A stretch of DNA of 64,000 nt, taken from assembly GCA_029959085.1 (NCBI GenBank), contig JARWIR010000018.1, positions 15,685,001 to 15,749,000 on the forward strand, written 5' to 3'. Positions 9,921-20,632 of the stretch are shown here, one piece after another. The stretch comes from Nemophila menziesii (taxonomy: Eukaryota > Streptophyta > Magnoliopsida > Boraginales > Hydrophyllaceae). The stretch's first letter is position 1. Each line of letters opens with the position of its first letter. The notes below the pieces were generated by a model that did no database searches, was not told the DNA's origin, and was given only the letters and a program-made list of their open reading frames with translations. Position numbers and translations under genes: made by a program.

Positions 9921-12900
9921 GTGCTTTTTATGGGTCTTTTGGTAGCATCTTTTGTGTTTTCAAGCGATTTTTCGGACTTTTTTAATCGTCCTTCTTTCGG
10001 GTTTTCAGGGCCTCGTCGGGGTTTTTACGGGTTTTTGAGGGGGGTGCCAGGGTTTTCGGGGGTCGTTAGGGGGTTCCGAGGGGTTTTGGGAGGGTCTCCA
10101 AAGTGCTTATTGACTGTCCTTAAACGTATTTTTGGGCGTTTTTGGGGATATTGGGGGCTTTTCAAGGGGTCTTTTAGGGCCCTTGGATGCTTTCCGGGGG
10201 TTTTTAGCAGTTTCGACGGGTTCTGGGGGGTTATTTCGGGGTTTCTGGGGGTTCTGTTGGGGTTTTTAGGGGTTTTTGGTGTTTTTTATGGGTCTTTTGG
10301 TAGCCTCTTTTGTGTTTTCAAGCGATTTTTCGGACTTTTTTAATCGTCCTTTTTTCGGGTTTTCAGGGCCTCGTCGGGGTTTTTACGGGTTTTTGAGGTG
10401 GGTGCCAGGGTTTTCGGGGGTAGTTAGGGTGTTCCGAGGGGTTTTGGGAGGGTCTCCAAAGTGCTTTTTGACGGTCCTTAAACGTATTTTTGGGCGTTTT
10501 TGGGGATATTGGGGGCTTTTCAAGGGGTCTTTTAAGGACCTTGGGTGCTTTCCGGGGGTTGTTAGCGGTTTCGACGGGTTCTGGGGGGTTATTTCGGGGT
10601 TTCTGGGGGTTCTGTTGGGGTTTTTAGGGGTTTTAGGGGTTTTTGGTGCTTTTTATGAGTCTTTTGGTAGCCTCTTTTGTGTTTTCAAGCGATTTTTCGG
10701 ACTTTTTTAATCGTCCTTTTTTCGGGTTTTCAGGGCCTCGTCGTGCTTTTTACGGGTTTTTGAGGGGGGTGCCAGGGTTTTCGGGGGTCGTTAGGGGGTT
10801 CCGAGGGGTTTTGGGAGGGTCTCCAAAGTGCTTTTTGACGATCCTTAAACGTATTTTTGGGCGTTTTTGGGGATATTGGGGGCTTTTCAAGGGGTCTTTT
10901 AGGGCCCTTGGGTGCTTTCCTTTTGAGACGTTTCGACGGGTTTTGGGGGGTTATTTCGGGGTTTCCGGGGGTTCTGTTGGGTTTTTTAGGCGTTTTTGGT
11001 GCTTTTTATGGGTCTTTTGGGAGCCTCTTTTGTGTTTTCAAGCGATTTTTCGGACTTTTTTAATCGTCCTTTTTTCGGGTTTTCAGGGCCTCGTCGTGCT
11101 TTTTACGGGTTTTTTATGGGGGTGCCATGGTTTTCGGGGGTCGTTAGGGGGTTTCCGAGGGGTTTTGGGAGGGTCTCCAAAGTGCTTCTTGACAGTCCTC
11201 AAACGTATTTTTGGGCGTTTTTGGGGATATTCGGGGCTTTTCAAGGGGTCTTTTAGGGCCCTTGGGTGCTTTCCGGGGGTTTTTAGCGGTTTCGACGGGT
11301 TCTGGGGGGTTATTTCGGGGTTTCTGGGGGTTCTGTTGGGGTTTTTAGGGGTTTCTGGGGGCTCTGTTGGGTTTTTAGGGGTTTTTGGTGCTTTTTATGG
11401 GTCTTTTGGTAGCATCTTTTGTGTTTTCAAGCGATTTTTCGGACTTTTTTAATCGTCCTTCTTTCGGGTTTTCAGGGCCTCGTCGGGGTTTTTACGGGTT
11501 TTTGAGGGGGGTGCCAGGGTTTTCGGGGGTCGTTAGGGGGTTCCGAGGGGTTTTGGGAGGGTCTCCAAAGTGCTTATTGACTGTCCTTAAACGTATTTTT
11601 GGGCGTTTTTGGGGATATTGGGGGCTTTTCAAGGGGTCTTTTAGGGCCCTTGGATGCTTTCCGGGGGTTTTTAGCGGTTTCGACGGGTTCTGGTGGGTTA
11701 TTTCGGGGTTTCTGGGGGTTCTGTTGGGGTTTTTAGGGGTTTTTGGTGTTTTTTATGGGTCTTTTGGTAGCCTCTTTTGTGTTTTCAAGCGATTTTTCGG
11801 ACTTTTTTAATCGTCCTTTTTTCGGGTTTTCAGGGCCTCGTCGGGGTTTTTACGGGTTTTTGATGTGGGTGACAGGGTTTTCGGGGGTAGTTAGGGGGTT
11901 CCGAGGGGTTTTGGGAGGGTCTCCAAAGTGCTTTTTGACGGTCCTTAAACGTATTTTTGGGCGTTTTTGGGGATATTGGGGGCTTTTCAAGGGGTCTTTT
12001 AAGGACCTTGGGTGCTTTCCGGGGGTTGTTAGCGGTTTCGACGGGTTCTGGGGGGTTATTTCGGGGTTTCTGGGGGTTCTGTTGGGGTTTTTAGGGGTTT
12101 TAGGGGTTTTTGGTGCTTTTTATGGGTCTTTTGGTAGCCTCTTTTGTGTTTTCAAGCGATTTTTCGGACTTTTTTAATCGTCCTTTTTTCGGGTTTTCAG
12201 GGCCTCGTCGTGCTTTTTACGGGTTTTTGAGGGGGGTGCCAGGGTTTTCGGGGGTCGTTAGGGGGTTCCGAGGGGTTTTGGGAGGGTCTCCAAAGTGCTT
12301 TTTGACGATCCTTAAACGTATTTTTGGGCGTTTTTGGGGATATTGGGGGCTTTTCAAGGGGTCTTTTAGGGCCCTTGGGTGCTTTCCTTTTGAGACGTTT
12401 CGACGGGTTTTGGGGGGTTATTTCGGGGTTTCCGGGGGTTCTGTTGGGTTTTTTAGGCGTTTTTGGTGCTTTTTATGGGTCTTTTGGGAGCCTCTTTTGT
12501 GTTTTCAAGCGATTTTTCGGACTTTTTTAATCGTCCTTTTTTCGGGTTTTCAGGGCCTCGTCGTGCTTTTTACGGGTTTTTTATGGGGGTGCCAGGGTTT
12601 TCGGGGGTCGTTAGGGGGTTTCCGAGGGGTTTTGGGAGGGTCTCCAAAGTGCTTTTTGACGGTCCTTAAACGTATTTTTGGGCGTTTTTGGGGATATTGG
12701 GGGCTTTTCAAGGGGTCTTTTAGGGCCCTTGGGTGCTTTCCGGGGGTTTTTAGCGGTTTCGACGGGTTCTGGGGGGTTATTTCGGGGTTTCTGGGGGTTC
12801 TGTTGGGGTTTTTAGGGGTTTCTGGGGGCTCTGTTGGGTTTTTAGGGGTTTTTGGTGCTTTTTATGGGTCTTTTGGTAGCATCTTTTGTGTTTTCAAGCG

Positions 12901-14271
12901 ATTTTTCGGACTTTTTTAATCGTCCTTCTTTCGGGTTTTCAGGGCCTCGTCGGGGTTTTTACGGGTTTTTGAGGGGGGTGCCAGGGTTTTCGGGGGTCGT
13001 TAGGGGGTTCCGAGGGGTTTTGGGAGGGTCTCCAAAGTGCTTATTGACTGTCCTTAAACGTATTTTTGGGCGTTTTTGGGGATATTGGGGGCTTTTCAAG
13101 GGGTCTTTTAGGGCCCTTGGATGCTTTCCGGGGGTTTTTAGCGGTTTCGACGGGTTCTGGGGGGTTATTTCGGGGTTTCTGGGGGTTCTGTTGGGGTTTT
13201 TAGGGGTTTTTGGTGTTTTTTATGGGTCTTTTGGTAGCCTCTTTTGTGTTTTCAAGCGATTTTTCGGACTTTTTTAATCGTCCTTTTTTCGGGTTTTCAG
13301 GGCCTCGTCGGGGTTTTTACGGGTTTTTGAGGTGGGTGCCAGGGTTTTCGGGGGTAGTTAGGGGGTTCCGAGGGGTTTTGGGAGGGTCTCCAAAGTGCTT
13401 TTTGATGGTCCTTAAACGTATTTTTGGGCGTTTTTGGGGATATTGGGGGCTTTTCAAGGGGTCTTTTAAGGACCTTGGGTGCTTTCCGGGGGTTGTTAGC
13501 GGTTTCGACGGGTTCTGGGGGGTTATTTCGGGGTTTTTGGGGGTTCTGTTGGGGTTTTTAGGGGTTTTTAGGGGTTTTTGGTAGCCTCTTTTGTGTTTTC
13601 AAGCGATTTTTCGGACTTTTTTAATCGTCCTTTTTTCGGGTTTTCAGGGCCTCGTCGTGCTTTTTACGGGTTTTTGAGGGGGGTGCCAGGGTTTTCGGGG
13701 GTCGTTAGGGGGTTCCGAGGGGTTTTGGGAGGGTCTCCAAAGTGCTTTTTGACGATCCTTAAACGTATTTTTGGGCGTTTTTGGGGATATTGGGGGCTTT
13801 TCAAGGGGTCTTTTAGGGCCCTTGGGTGCTTTCCTTTTGAGACGTTTCGACGGGTTTTGGGGGGTTATTTCGGGGTTTCCGGGGGTTCTGTTGGGGTTTT
13901 TAGGCGTTTTTGGTGCTTTTTATGGGTCTTTTGGGAGCCTCTTTTGTGTTTTCAAGCGATTTTTCGGACTTTTTTAATCGTCATTTTTTCGGGTTTTCAG
14001 GGCCTCGTCGTGCTTTTTACGGGTTTTTTATGGGGGTGCCAGGGTTTTCGGGGGTCGTTAGGGGGTTTCCGAGGGGTTTTGGGAGGGTCTCCAAAGTGCT
14101 TCTTGACAGTCCTTAAACGAATTTTTGGGCGTTTTTGGGGATATTGGGGGCTTTTCAAGGGGTCTTTTAGGGCCCTTGGGTGCTTGCCGGGGGTTTTTAG
14201 CGGTTTCGACGGGTTCTGGGGGGTTATTTCGGGGTTTCTGGGGGTTCTGTTGGGGTTTTTAGGGGTTTTTG
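9921..14271 (+). repeat. HOR-1 tandem array, 1467-bp four-monomer unit, three copies
   Basis: Three tandem copies: 9921-11387, 11388-12854 and 12855-14271. The first two are exactly 1467 bp apart at every landmark checked. Each has the CCTTCTTTCGGG monomer, then the AAGGACC monomer, the CTTTCCTTTTGAGACG monomer and the TTTATGGGGGTGCC monomer. Copies 1 and 2 end with a 30-bp internal duplication (11348-11377, 12815-12844). Copy 3 lacks it and has a 20-bp net deletion near 13580 that removes the GCTTTTTATGGGTC stretch. Few substitutions separate copies 1 and 2, which points to recent amplification. Confidence 0.85.
11348..11377 (+). repeat. 30-bp internal duplication in HOR-1, first copy
   Basis: A second, slightly different copy of the end of sub-repeat 4 (GGGGTTTCTGGGGGCTCTG...) is added before the next monomer starts. 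The GGGGGCTCTGTTGGG allele belongs to a different monomer type (seen near 3058 and 7010), so the junction looks like out-of-register exchange between two monomer types. The same 30 bp recur 1467 bp downstream at 12815-12844. Confidence 0.7.
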
Positions 14272-14986
14272 GTGCTTTTTATGGGTCTTTTGGTAGCCTC
14301 TTTTGTGTTTTCAAGCGATTTTTCGGACTTTTTTAATCGTCCTTTTTTCGGGTTTTCAGGGCCTCGTCGGGGTTTTTACGGGTTTTTGAGGTGGGTGCCA
14401 AGGTTTTCGGGGGTCGTTAGGGGGTTCCGAGGGGTTTTGGGAAGGTCTCCAAAGTGCTTTTTGACGGTCCTTAAACGTATTTTTGGGCGTTTTTGGGGAT
14501 ATTGGGGGCTTTTCAAGGGGTCTTTTAGGGACCTTGGGTGCTTTCCGCGGGTTTTTAGCGGTTTCGACGGGTTCTGGGGGGTTATTTCGCGGTTTCTGGG
14601 GGTTCTGTTGGGGTTTTTAGGGGTTTTTTGTGCTTTTTATGGGTCTTTTGGTAGCCTCTTTTGTGTTTTCAAGCGATTTTTCGGACTTTTTTAATCGTCC
14701 TTTTTTCGGGTTTTCAGGGCCTCGTCGTGCTTTTTACGGGTTTTTGAGGGGGGTGCCAGGGTTTTCGGGGGTCGTTAGGGGGTTCCGAGGGGTTTTGGGA
14801 AGGTCTCCAAAGTGCTTTTTGACGGTCCTTAAACGTATTTTTGGGCGTTTTTGGGGATATTGGGGGTTTTTCAAGGGGTCTTTTAGGGCCCTTGGGTGCT
14901 TTCCGGGGGTTTTTAGACGTTTCGAGGGTTCTGGGGGGTTATTTCGGGGTTTCTGGGGGTTCTGTTGGGGTTTTTAGGGGTTTTTG

Positions 14987-16360
14987 GTGCTTTTTATGGG
15001 TCTTTTGGTAGCCTCTTTTGTGTTTTCAAGCGATTTTTCGGACTTTTTTAATCGTCCTTTTTTCGGGTTTTCAGGGCCTCGTCGGGGTTTTTACGGGTTT
15101 TTGAGGGGGGTGCCAGGGTTTTCGGGGGTCGTTAGGGGGTTCCGAGGGGTTTTGGGAGGGTCTCCAAAGTGTTTTTTGACGGCCCTTAAACGTATTTTTG
15201 GGCGTTTTTGGGGATATTGGGGGTTTTTCAAGGGGTCTTTTAGGGCCCTTGGGTGCTTTCCGGGGGTTTTGAGACGTTTCGACGGGTTTTGGGGGGTTAT
15301 TTCGGGGTTTCCGGGGGTTCTGTTGGGGTTTTTAGGGGTTTTTGGTGCTTTTTATGGGTCTTTTAGGAGCCTCTTTTGTGTTTTCAAGCGATTTTTCGGA
15401 GTTTTTTAATCGTCCTTTTTTCGGGTTTTTTATGGGGTTGCCAGGGTTTTCGGGGGTCGTTAGGGGGTTTCCGAGGGGTTTTGGGAAGGTCTCCAAAGTG
15501 CTTTTTGACGGTCCTTAAACGTATTTTTGGGCGTTTTTTGGGATATTGGGGGCTTTTCAAGGGGTCTTTTAGGGCTTTTGGGTGCTTTCCGGGGGTTTTT
15601 AGGGGTTTCGACGGGTTCTGGGGGGTTATTTCGGGGTTTCTGGGGGTTCTGTTGGGGTTTTTAGGGGTTTTTGGTGCTTTTTATGGGTCTTTTGGTAGCC
15701 TCTTTTGTGTTTTCAAGCGATTTTTCGGACTTTTTTAATCGTCCTTTTTTCGGGTTTTCAGGGCCTCGTCGGGGTTTTTACGGGTTTTTGAGGGGGGTGC
15801 CAGGGTTTTCGGGGGTCGTTAGGGGATTCCGAGGGGTTTTGGGAGGGTCTCCAAAGTGTTTTTTGACGGTCCTTAAACGTATTTTTGGGCGTTTTTGGGG
15901 ATATTGGGGGTTTTTCAAGGGGTCTTTTAGGGCCCTTGGGTGCTTTCCGGGGGTTTTGAGACGTTTCGACGGGTTTTGGGGGGTTATTTCGGGGTTTCCG
16001 GGGGTTCTGTTGGGGTTTTTAGGGGTTTTTGGTGCTTTTTATGGGTCTTTTAGGAGCCTCTTTTGTGTTTTCAAGCGATTTTTCGGAGTTTTTTAATCGT
16101 CCTTTTTTCGGGTTTTTTATGGGGTTGCCAGGGTTTTCGGGGGTCGTTAGGGGGTTTCCGAGGGGTTTTGGGAAGGTCTCCAAAGTGCTTTTTGACGGTC
16201 CTTAAACGTATTTTTGGGCGTTTTTGGGGATATTGGGGGCTTTTCAAGGGGTCTTTTAGGGCTCTTGGGTGCTTTCCGGGGGTTTTTAGGGGTTTCGACG
16301 GGTTCTGGGGGGTTATTTCGGGGTTTCTGGGGGTTCTGTTGGGGTTTTTAGGGGTTTTTG
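14987..16360 (+). repeat. HOR-2, 687-bp dimer in tandem
   Basis: Two tandem copies, 14987-15673 and 15674-16360, each two monomers minus 29 bp (716 - 29 = 687). The deletion removes the segment between CCTTTTTTCGGGTTTT and TTTATGGGGTTGCC, taking out the start of sub-repeat 2. Both copies share CGGAGTTTTTTAATC and TTTTAGGAGCCTC. A few single-base differences separate them, for example GTTTTTTGGGATATT near 15535 in copy 1 only. Confidence 0.8.
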
Positions 16361-17791
16361 GTGCTTTTTATGGGTCTTTTGGTAGCCTCTTTTGTGTTTT
16401 CAAGCGATTTTTCGGACTTTTTTAATCGTCCTTTTTTCGGGTTTTCAGGGCCTCGTCGGGGTTTTTACGGGTTTTTGAGGTGGGTGCCAGGGTTTTCGGG
16501 GGTCGTTAGGGGGTTCCGAGGGGTTTTGGGAGGGTCTCCAAAGTGCTTATTGACTGTCCTTAAACGTCTTTTTGGGCGTTTTTGGGGATATTGGGGGCTT
16601 TTCAAGGGGTCTTTTAGGGCCCTTGGGTGCTTTCCGGGGGTTTTTAGACGTTTCGAGGGTTCTGGGGGGTTATTTCGGGGTTTCTGGGGGTTCTGTTGGG
16701 GTTTTTAGGGGTTTTTGGTGCTTTTTATGGGTCTTTTGGTAGCCTCTTTTGTGTTTTCAAGCGATTTTTCGGACTTTTTTAATCGTTATTTTTTCGGGTT
16801 TTCAGGGCCTCGTCGGGGTTTTTACGGGTTTTTGAGGGGGGTGCCAGGGTTTTCGGGGGTCGTTAGGGGGTTCCGAGGGGTTTTGGGAGGGTCTCCAAAG
16901 TGCTTTTTGACAGTCCTTAAACGTATTTTTGGGCGTTTTTGGGGATATCGGGGGCTTTTCAAGGGGTCTTTTAGGGCCCTTGGGTGCTTTCCGGGGGTTT
17001 TTATGGGTTTCGACGGGTTCTGGGGGGTTATTTCGGGGTTTCTGGGGTTTCTGGGGGTTCTGTTGGGGTTTTTGGTGCTTTTTATGGGTCTTTTGGTAGC
17101 CTCTTTTGTGTTTTCAAGCGATTTTTCGGATTTTTTTAATCGTCCTTTTTCGGGTTTTCAGGGCCTCGTCGGGGTTTTTACGAGTTTTTTAGGGGGGTGC
17201 CAGGGTTTTCGGGGGTCGTTAGGGGGTTCCGAGGGGTTTTGGGAGGGTCTCCAAAGTGTTTTTTGACGGTCCTTAAACGTATTTTTGGGCGTTTTTGGGG
17301 ATATTGGGGGCTTTTCAATGGGTCTTTTAGGGCCCTTGGGTGCTTTCCGGGGGTTTTTAGCGGTTTCGACGGGTTCTGGGGGGGTTATTTCGGGGTTTCT
17401 GGGAGTTCTGTTGGGGTTTTTAGGGGTTTTTGGTGCTTTTTATGGGTCTTTTGGTAGCATCTTTTGTGTTTTCAAGCGATTTTTTGGACTCTTTTAATCG
17501 TCCTTTTTTCGGGTTTTCAGGGACTCGTCGGGGTTTTTACGGGTTTTTGAGGGGGGTGCCAGGGTTTTCGGGGGTCGTTAGGGGGTTCCGAGGGGTTTTG
17601 GGAGGGTCTCCAAAGTGCTTATTGACGGTCCTTAAACGTATTTTGGGGCGTTTTTTGGGGATATTGGGGGCTTTTCAAGGGGTCTTTTAGGGACCTTGGG
17701 TGCTTTCCGCGGGTTTTTAGCGGTTTCGACGGGTTCTGGGGGGTTATTTCGGGGTTTCTGGGGGTTCTGTTGGGGTTTTTAGGGGTTTTTG

Positions 17792-20275
17792 GTGCTTTTT
17801 ATGGGTCTTTTGGTAGCCTCTTTTGTGTTTTCAAGCGATTTTTCGGACTTTTTTAATCGTCCTTTTTTCGGGTTTTCAGGGCCTCGTCGTGCTTTTTACG
17901 GGTTTTTGAGGGGGGTGCCAGGGTTTTCGGGGGTCGTTAGGGGGTTCCGAGGGGTTTTGGGAGGGTCTCCAAAGTGCTTTTTGACGGTCCTTAAACGTAT
18001 TTTTGGGCGTTTTTGGGGATATTGGGGGTTTTTCAAGGGGTCTTTTAGGGCCCTTGGGTGCTTTCCGGGGGTTTTGAGACGTTTCGACGGGTTTTGGGGG
18101 GTTATTTCGGGGTTTCCGGGGTTCTGTTGGGGTTTTTAGGGGTTTTTGGTGCTTTTTATGGGTCTTTTGGGAGCCTCTTTTGTGTTTTTAAGCGATTTTT
18201 TGGACTTTTTTAATCGTCCTTTTTTCGGGTTTTCAGGGCCTCGTCGTGCTTTTTACGGGTTTTTTATGGGGTTGCCAGGGTTTTCGGGGGTCGTTAGGGG
18301 GTTTCCGAGGGGTTTTGGGAAGGTCTCCAAAGTGCTTTTTGACGGTCCTTAAACGTATTTTTGGGCGTTTTTGGGGATATTGGGGGCTTTTCAAGGGGTC
18401 TTTTAGGGCTCTTGGGTGCTTTCCGGGGGTTTTTAGCGGTTTCGACGGGTTCTGGGGGGTTATTTCGGGGTTTCTGGGGGTTCTGTTGGGGTTTTTAGGG
18501 GTTTTTGGTGCTTTTTATGGGTCTTTTGGTAGCATCTTTTGTATTTTCAAGCGATTTTTCGGACTTTTTTAATCGTCCTTTTTTCGGGTTTTCAGGGACT
18601 CGTCGGGGTTTTTACGGGTTTTTGAGGGGGGTGCCAATGTTTTCGGGGGTCGTTAGGGGGTTCCGAGGGGTTTTGGGAGGGTCTCCAAAGTGCTTATTGA
18701 CGGTCCTTAAACGTATTTTTGGGCGTTTTTGGGGATATTGGGGGCTTTTCAAGGGGTCTTTTAGGGTCCTTGGGTGCTTTCCGGGGGTTTTTAGACGTTT
18801 CGAGGGTTCTGGGGGGGTTATTTCGGGGTTTCTGGGGGTCTGTTGGGGTTTTTAGGGGTTTTTGGTGCTTTTTATGGGTCTCTCTTTTGTGTTTTCAAGC
18901 GATTTTTCGGACTTTTTTAATCGTCCTTTTTTCGGGTTTTCAGGGACTCGTCGGGGTTTTTACGGGTTTTTGAGGGGGGTGCCAGGGTTTTCGGGGGTCG
19001 TTAGGGGGTTCCGAGGGGTTTTGGGAGGGTCTCCAAAGTGCTTATTGACGGTCCTTAAACGTATTTTTGGGCGTTTTTGGGGATATTGGGGGCTTTTCAA
19101 GGGGTCTTTTAGGGCCCTTGGGTGCTTTCCGGGGGTTTTTAGACGTTTCGAGGGTTCTGGGGGGGTTATTTCGGGGTTTCTGGGGGTCTGTTGGGGTTTT
19201 TAGGGGTTTTTGGTGCTTTTTATGGGTCTCTCTTTTGTGTTTTCAAGCTATTTTTCGGACTTTTTTAATCGTCCTTTTTTCGGGTTTTCATGGCCTCGTC
19301 GGGGTTTTTACGGGTTTTTGAGGTGGGTGCCAGGGTTTTCGGGGGTCGTTAGGGGGTTCCGAGGGGTTTTGGGAGGGTCTCCAAAGTGCTTTTTGACGGT
19401 CCTTAAACGTATTTTTGGGCGTTTTTGGGGATATTGGGGGCTTTTCAAGGGGTCTTTTAGGGCCCTTGGGTGCTTTCCGGGGGTTTTTAGACGTTTCGAG
19501 GGTTCTGGGGGGTTATTTCGGGGTTTCTGGGGGTTCTGTTGGGGTTTTTAGGGGTTTTTGGTGCTTTTTATGGGTCATTTGGTAGCCTCTTTTGTGTTTT
19601 CAAGCGATTTTTCTGACTTTTTTAATCGTCCTTTTTTCGGGTTTTCAGGGCCTCTTCGGGGTTTTTACGGGTTTTTGAGGGGGGTGCCAGGGTTTTCGGG
19701 GGTCGTTAGGGGGTTCCGAGGGGTTTTGGGAGGGTCTCCAAAGTGCTTTTTGACGGTCCTTAAACGTATTTTTGGGCGTTTTTGGGGATATTGGGGGCTT
19801 TTCAAGGGGTCTTTTAGGGCCCTTGGGTGCTTTCCGGGGGTTTTTAGACGTTTCGAGGGTTCTGGGGGGTTATTTCGGGGTTTCTGGGGGTTCTGTTGGG
19901 GTTTTTAGGGGTTTTTGGTGCTTTTTATGGGTCTTTTGGTAGCCTCTTTTCTGTTTTCAAGCGATTTTTCTGACTTTTTTGATCGTCCTTTTTTCGGGTT
20001 TTCAGGGCCTCGTCGGGGTTTTTACGGGTTTTTGAGGGGGGTGCCAGGGTTTTCGGGGGTCGTTAGGGGGTTCCGAAGGGTTTTGGGAGGGTCTCCAAAA
20101 TGCTTTTTGACGGTCCTTAAACGTATTTTTGGGCGTTTTTGGCGATATTGGGGGCTTTTCAAGGGGTCTTTTAGGGCCCTTGGGTGCTTTCCGGGGGTTT
20201 TTAGACGTTTCGAGGGTTCTGGGGGGGTTATTTCGGGGTTTCTGGGGGTTCTGTTGGGGTTTTTAGGGGTTTTTG
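17792..20275 (+). repeat. HOR-3 block, copy 1
   Basis: A run of about seven monomers that recurs downstream. The first part aligns with a shift of 2841-2842 bp and the last part with a shift of 2494 bp. The 348-bp change in shift comes from one extra shortened monomer here. Two adjacent monomers (starting near 18865 and 19213) carry a deletion giving TATGGGTCTCTCTTTTGTG and are 348 bp long. Other markers are CAGGGACTCGTCGGGG and CTTATTGACGGTCC. Confidence 0.7.
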
Positions 20276-20632
20276 GTGCTTTTTATGGGTCTTTTGGTAG
20301 CCTCTTTTGTGTTTTCAAGCGATTTTTCGGACTTTTTTAATCGTCCTTTTTTCGGGTTTTCAGGGCCTCGTCGGGGTTTTTACGGGTTTTTGAGGTGGGT
20401 GCCAGGGTTTTCGGGGGTCGTTAGGGGGTTCCGAGGGGTTTTGGGAGGGTCTCCAAAGTGCTTTTTGACGGTCCTTAAACGTATTTTTGGGCGTTTTTGG
20501 TGATATTGGGGGCTTTTCAAGGGGTCTTTTAGGGCCCTTGGGTGCTTTCCGGGGGTTTTTAGACGTTTCGAGGGTTCTGGGGGGTTATTTCGGGGTTTCT
20601 GGGGGTTCTGTTGGGGTTTTTAGGGGTTTTTG

